Source: Paraescarpia echinospica | Taxonomy: Eukaryota > Annelida > Polychaeta > Sabellida > Siboglinidae | Assembly (NCBI GenBank): GCA_020002185.1 | Contig: CM034541.1 | Coordinates: 53,590,553 to 53,654,552 of the forward strand | Length of the DNA: 64,000 nt | Reading direction: 5' to 3' | Shown here: positions 61,139-64,000 of the stretch, one piece after another | Layout: each line of letters begins with the position of its first letter | Numbering within the stretch: the stretch's first letter is position 1 | Made by a program: the position numbers and the translations under genes | The notes under the pieces: model-generated | What the model was told of the DNA's origin: nothing | Databases searched by the model: none | The model's input: the letters and a program-made list of their open reading frames with translations, nothing else

Positions 61139-64000
61139 GTAAGTGCCCTAGGGCGTGGCAACTGCACGCACATGTATATTGTAATTTTAAAATAACTACT
61201 ATTTGGGTATTTAGTTTGAATATTTATTTTATCTCATTTGCTGAGATCAGTTCTGCCACCTGGTGAATGTATTACCAACTACAGGCCAGGCTTGTGTTGT
61301 TTATCATAAGTTAGTGACATATTTACATATTATTCTTAATTCTTTGCATGATTTAGTTTTCTTTTCATAATTATATTCCTGTCATAAATAATATACAAAG
61401 GCGATAAAGAATTAAGTAGTACATAATAATAACAATAATAAGGCTGGCATTTTGTATTCAGACATTCCACAGAAAATCATAAATACATAACAGTATACTT
61501 TAAAAATATTAATGAACAAATAACTAGAGTAAAAATACAATTAAAAGATAATTAAAAATAATGTATATAACATATTAAAGGGTCGTAGTCTGTTCATCTA
61601 CCCGGAATTAGCTGGAGTAGTAATTTATAATCGGACGTCTGCTGTGTTGACTGGGAAAGTGAGCATTGTTGAACATCAAAGGTAAAGCAGTTAACTCAGC
61701 CCGACTTGGCCGTATCCCAATAAAGCTTGTTTTGAAACTGGATTTTTTTGTTTTATTTACTATTTGAACATGCATACGTGGTCATACCTTAAAGAGCATA
61801 TGCGAAGGTGGTATGCATTTCACCAATGTCATTATTTATGGATAAGTATCCCTTTATTCATATTCAATCATGGTATTAACAAAAAGTTTTTTTATTTAGT
61901 TATAAAATTGGATTACCGGGAGCTGATTGTGGAACATCATTATGGAATCGGCTGACAAACACTTCACTAAAAAGAGGAGACAAAAACAACTATGGATAAG
62001 CAACGACACACTGCATATGATTGACGAAAGAAAAGAGTTAAAGAAGAACAAAGAAATTAGTGAGAATTATCATGAGAAATACAGAGAGAAGTGGAAGATG
62101 GTTAAACGAATGTGTAAGGAAGACAAGAAGAAATATCTAGAGAAAAAATGCGAAAAGATAGAACTATGTATGAGAAGGAACGATAGTCGCAGTATGTTCG
62201 AGGAAATCAAGTCTATGACACAGTCGTTCAAACCTAGACTTGACGTTATTAAAGATGAAACGGCAATGACTCTGACAGAAAGCGATGATATACTTGAAAG
62301 ATGGGAGTAATATTGTGAAAGCATGTTTAAGAAAGAAGAAACAGAAGAGGTAGACATGGATGAAGGCAGAGAGAGGACAGAACCAGAAGATGAACTTGAG
62401 CCTTTGCGTTCAGAGGTGGAGTGGGCAATAAAAAGTCTAAAAGATGGAAAATCACCTGGCACTGATGACATCACTGCAGAGCTAATATGAGCAAGTGGAG
62501 AAGCAGGCATGGATATCTACCACACATTATGCAAGAAAATATGGAGAAGTGGAACATGGCCCAAGGACTGGAAACGAGCCATCCTTATATCAATACCAAA
62601 AAAAGGTGACATACCAGAATGCTCAAACCACAGGACTATATCCCTCATCAGCCATGCGAGCAAAATTATGCTAAAAATCATAATGAAGAGAATCACGACA
62701 AAATTAGAATGTGAAGTCAACAGAACACAAGCTGGTTTCCGGACTGGAAGAGGAACAAGAGATCACATTTTCAACCTGAAAATGTTAATTAAAAAATGCA
62801 GAGAATTCAACCATGACCTTAGGATCTGTTTCATAGATTATTCAAAAGCTTTTGATAATGTTAGTCATCAACAACTCTGGAAAACCTTGATACACATGGA
62901 ATTTGACCAGAAAATTACATCACTTATCCAAAATTTATATGTTGGACAGCAGTCTGCAGTGAGATTAGAGTGTGGTACCACAGGTTGGTTCCCAGTCGGC
63001 AAGGGAGTGAGACAGGGGTGCATTTTGTCCCCCCACCTATTCAGTTTATACACAGAGAATATCATGAGAGAAGTCGAGACTGACACGAGAAGCAAGTTTT
63101 TTAATGGACTGAAAGTGAATGGACAGGAGATATATGAATTGAGATATGCCGATGACACAGCGTTAATATCCGATACAAAAGAAGGATTGGATAAACTGAT
63201 AACTACTGTTAAAGAGCACAGCGAGATGAAAGGATTGAGGAAATAGAACGAGTGGAAAGTTTTGAATATCTGGGGTCACTGATAGAAGCGGATGGAGATG
63301 GGACGAAAGAGGTCAAGCGGAGGTTGGCAAAGGCGAGTGAAAAGTTGTCGGATATGAAGAAGCTGTGGAAAGCAATGAACAAAGATATGAAACTACGAAT
63401 TATCCGAGTCTGCATATTTCCAACGGCTACGTATGGATGCGAAACCTGGACTCTTAATAAGAACATTACTAAACGTATAAATGCATTTGAAAACAAGTGT
63501 TATAGAAAGATATTACGAGTTTCATGGACTGAACGTAGAACTAAAGAATTAATTGCAGATGAGCTTGGTGTTATACCCGGGACTTTATTGAACTTTGTAA
63601 AGAAACAGAAACTAAGTTATTTCGGCCATGTTAAATGGCATCAGTCTCTAGAGAGACTAATAATAGAAGGAAAAGTGGAAGGCAGCAGAAGCAGAGGAAG
63701 ACCTAGGAGACAATGGGGGAAGGACATAGAGGAATGGATGGGAGCCGACGTCTGGCGAGTGGGGAGACTGGCAAATGAAAGAGCTGTCTATAGACAATCC
63801 AATGCAACGTCTGGAAATGGATAAGCAAACCCAAGAAAAAAATAAAATTGGAAAAATACCAAAGATATTTATTATAAGTTCAGAAAGCCAGGCTTGTAGT
63901 TTTGTCATTTTTGTGAGGCCGCGTGATGTAATTTTGGCTACACGATATTCGCATTTCAATTATCTACGCCTGCGGCTCAGTACATTTAATTGGTTTTAGC
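61139..64000 (+). other. YTHDC2-like intron 18, left part
   Basis: From 61139 to about 61930 it is AT-rich with no open frame of note. The rest is the retrotransposon described separately, and the intron runs off the right edge. Confidence 0.75.
61927..63824 (+). mobile_element. RTE-type non-LTR retrotransposon, 5' truncated, reverse transcriptase decayed
   Basis: Three pieces follow the order of an RTE-clade ORF2. First (61927-62508) the linker after the endonuclease, with KSPGTDDITAEL. Second (62509-63243) the reverse transcriptase, with FIDYSKAFD (motif A), GVRQGCILSPHLF (motif B) and YADD at 63145-63156 (motif C). Third (63252-63824) the thumb and C-terminus, with FEYLGSLIEADGDG, YGCETWTLN and a SRGRPRRQWG block. 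TAA at 62308-62310 and TGA at 62488-62490 interrupt one frame. Near 63240 about 30 expected residues are missing and the frame shifts, then TAG follows. The endonuclease is absent. It cannot make an active enzyme, but the damage is light, so insertion may be fairly recent. Confidence 0.9.

Overview
The window looks like a gene-poor, repeat-rich piece of an animal nuclear genome. Long introns have GT-AG ends, and the sequence carries tRNA-derived SINEs, LINE fragments, terminal-inverted-repeat DNA elements and many minisatellites. A marine invertebrate, probably a mollusc or other lophotrochozoan, is my inference from the protein divergence and repeat style. Nothing in the sequence names the species.

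Three protein-coding genes can be supported. (1) Exon 1 of an ELL-family transcription elongation factor lies on the minus strand (8019 to 7888), and the rest of that gene lies beyond the left edge. (2) A YTHDC2-like 3'-5' RNA helicase lies on the plus strand. I resolved eighteen exons from 11040 to 61138, and every exon junction agrees in reading phase. They give 766 complete codons: R3H domain, DEAH helicase core with an ankyrin insertion, up to the first half of helicase motif VI. The C-terminal half (end of motif VI, HA2/OB and YTH domains) is to the right of the window. (3) A three-exon secreted C-type lectin of 408 residues lies on the minus strand (48762 to 31342), wholly inside the 28.7 kb intron 14 of the helicase gene.

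Layout: 1-7887 is presumed ELL intron 1 with nothing recognised. 8020-11039 is the head-to-head intergenic region between ELL and YTHDC2, with a long polypurine tract, GT repeats and a LINE 3' end. 11040-27555 holds YTHDC2 exons 1-14, with a foldback repeat family carrying tRNA-like modules, a pogo/Tigger-like element, a SINE and several minisatellites. 27556-56223 is intron 14, with the nested lectin gene, four TIR elements whose target-site duplications are visible, and long arrays at 39.5-40.9 kb and 41.8-43.2 kb. 56224-61138 holds exons 15-18 and a 2.8 kb array. 61139-64000 is the start of intron 18, filled largely by a decayed RTE-type retrotransposon.

The most unusual pattern is at the splice-site edges of the YTHDC2-like gene. 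Exon 12 runs into a minisatellite in which nearly every unit carries a donor-like sequence. Exon 14 is preceded by six extra copies of its own acceptor and exon start. A copy of the intron sequence in front of exon 2, acceptor included, sits orphaned in intron 3. A diverged copy of the sequence in front of exon 15 sits 19 kb upstream.
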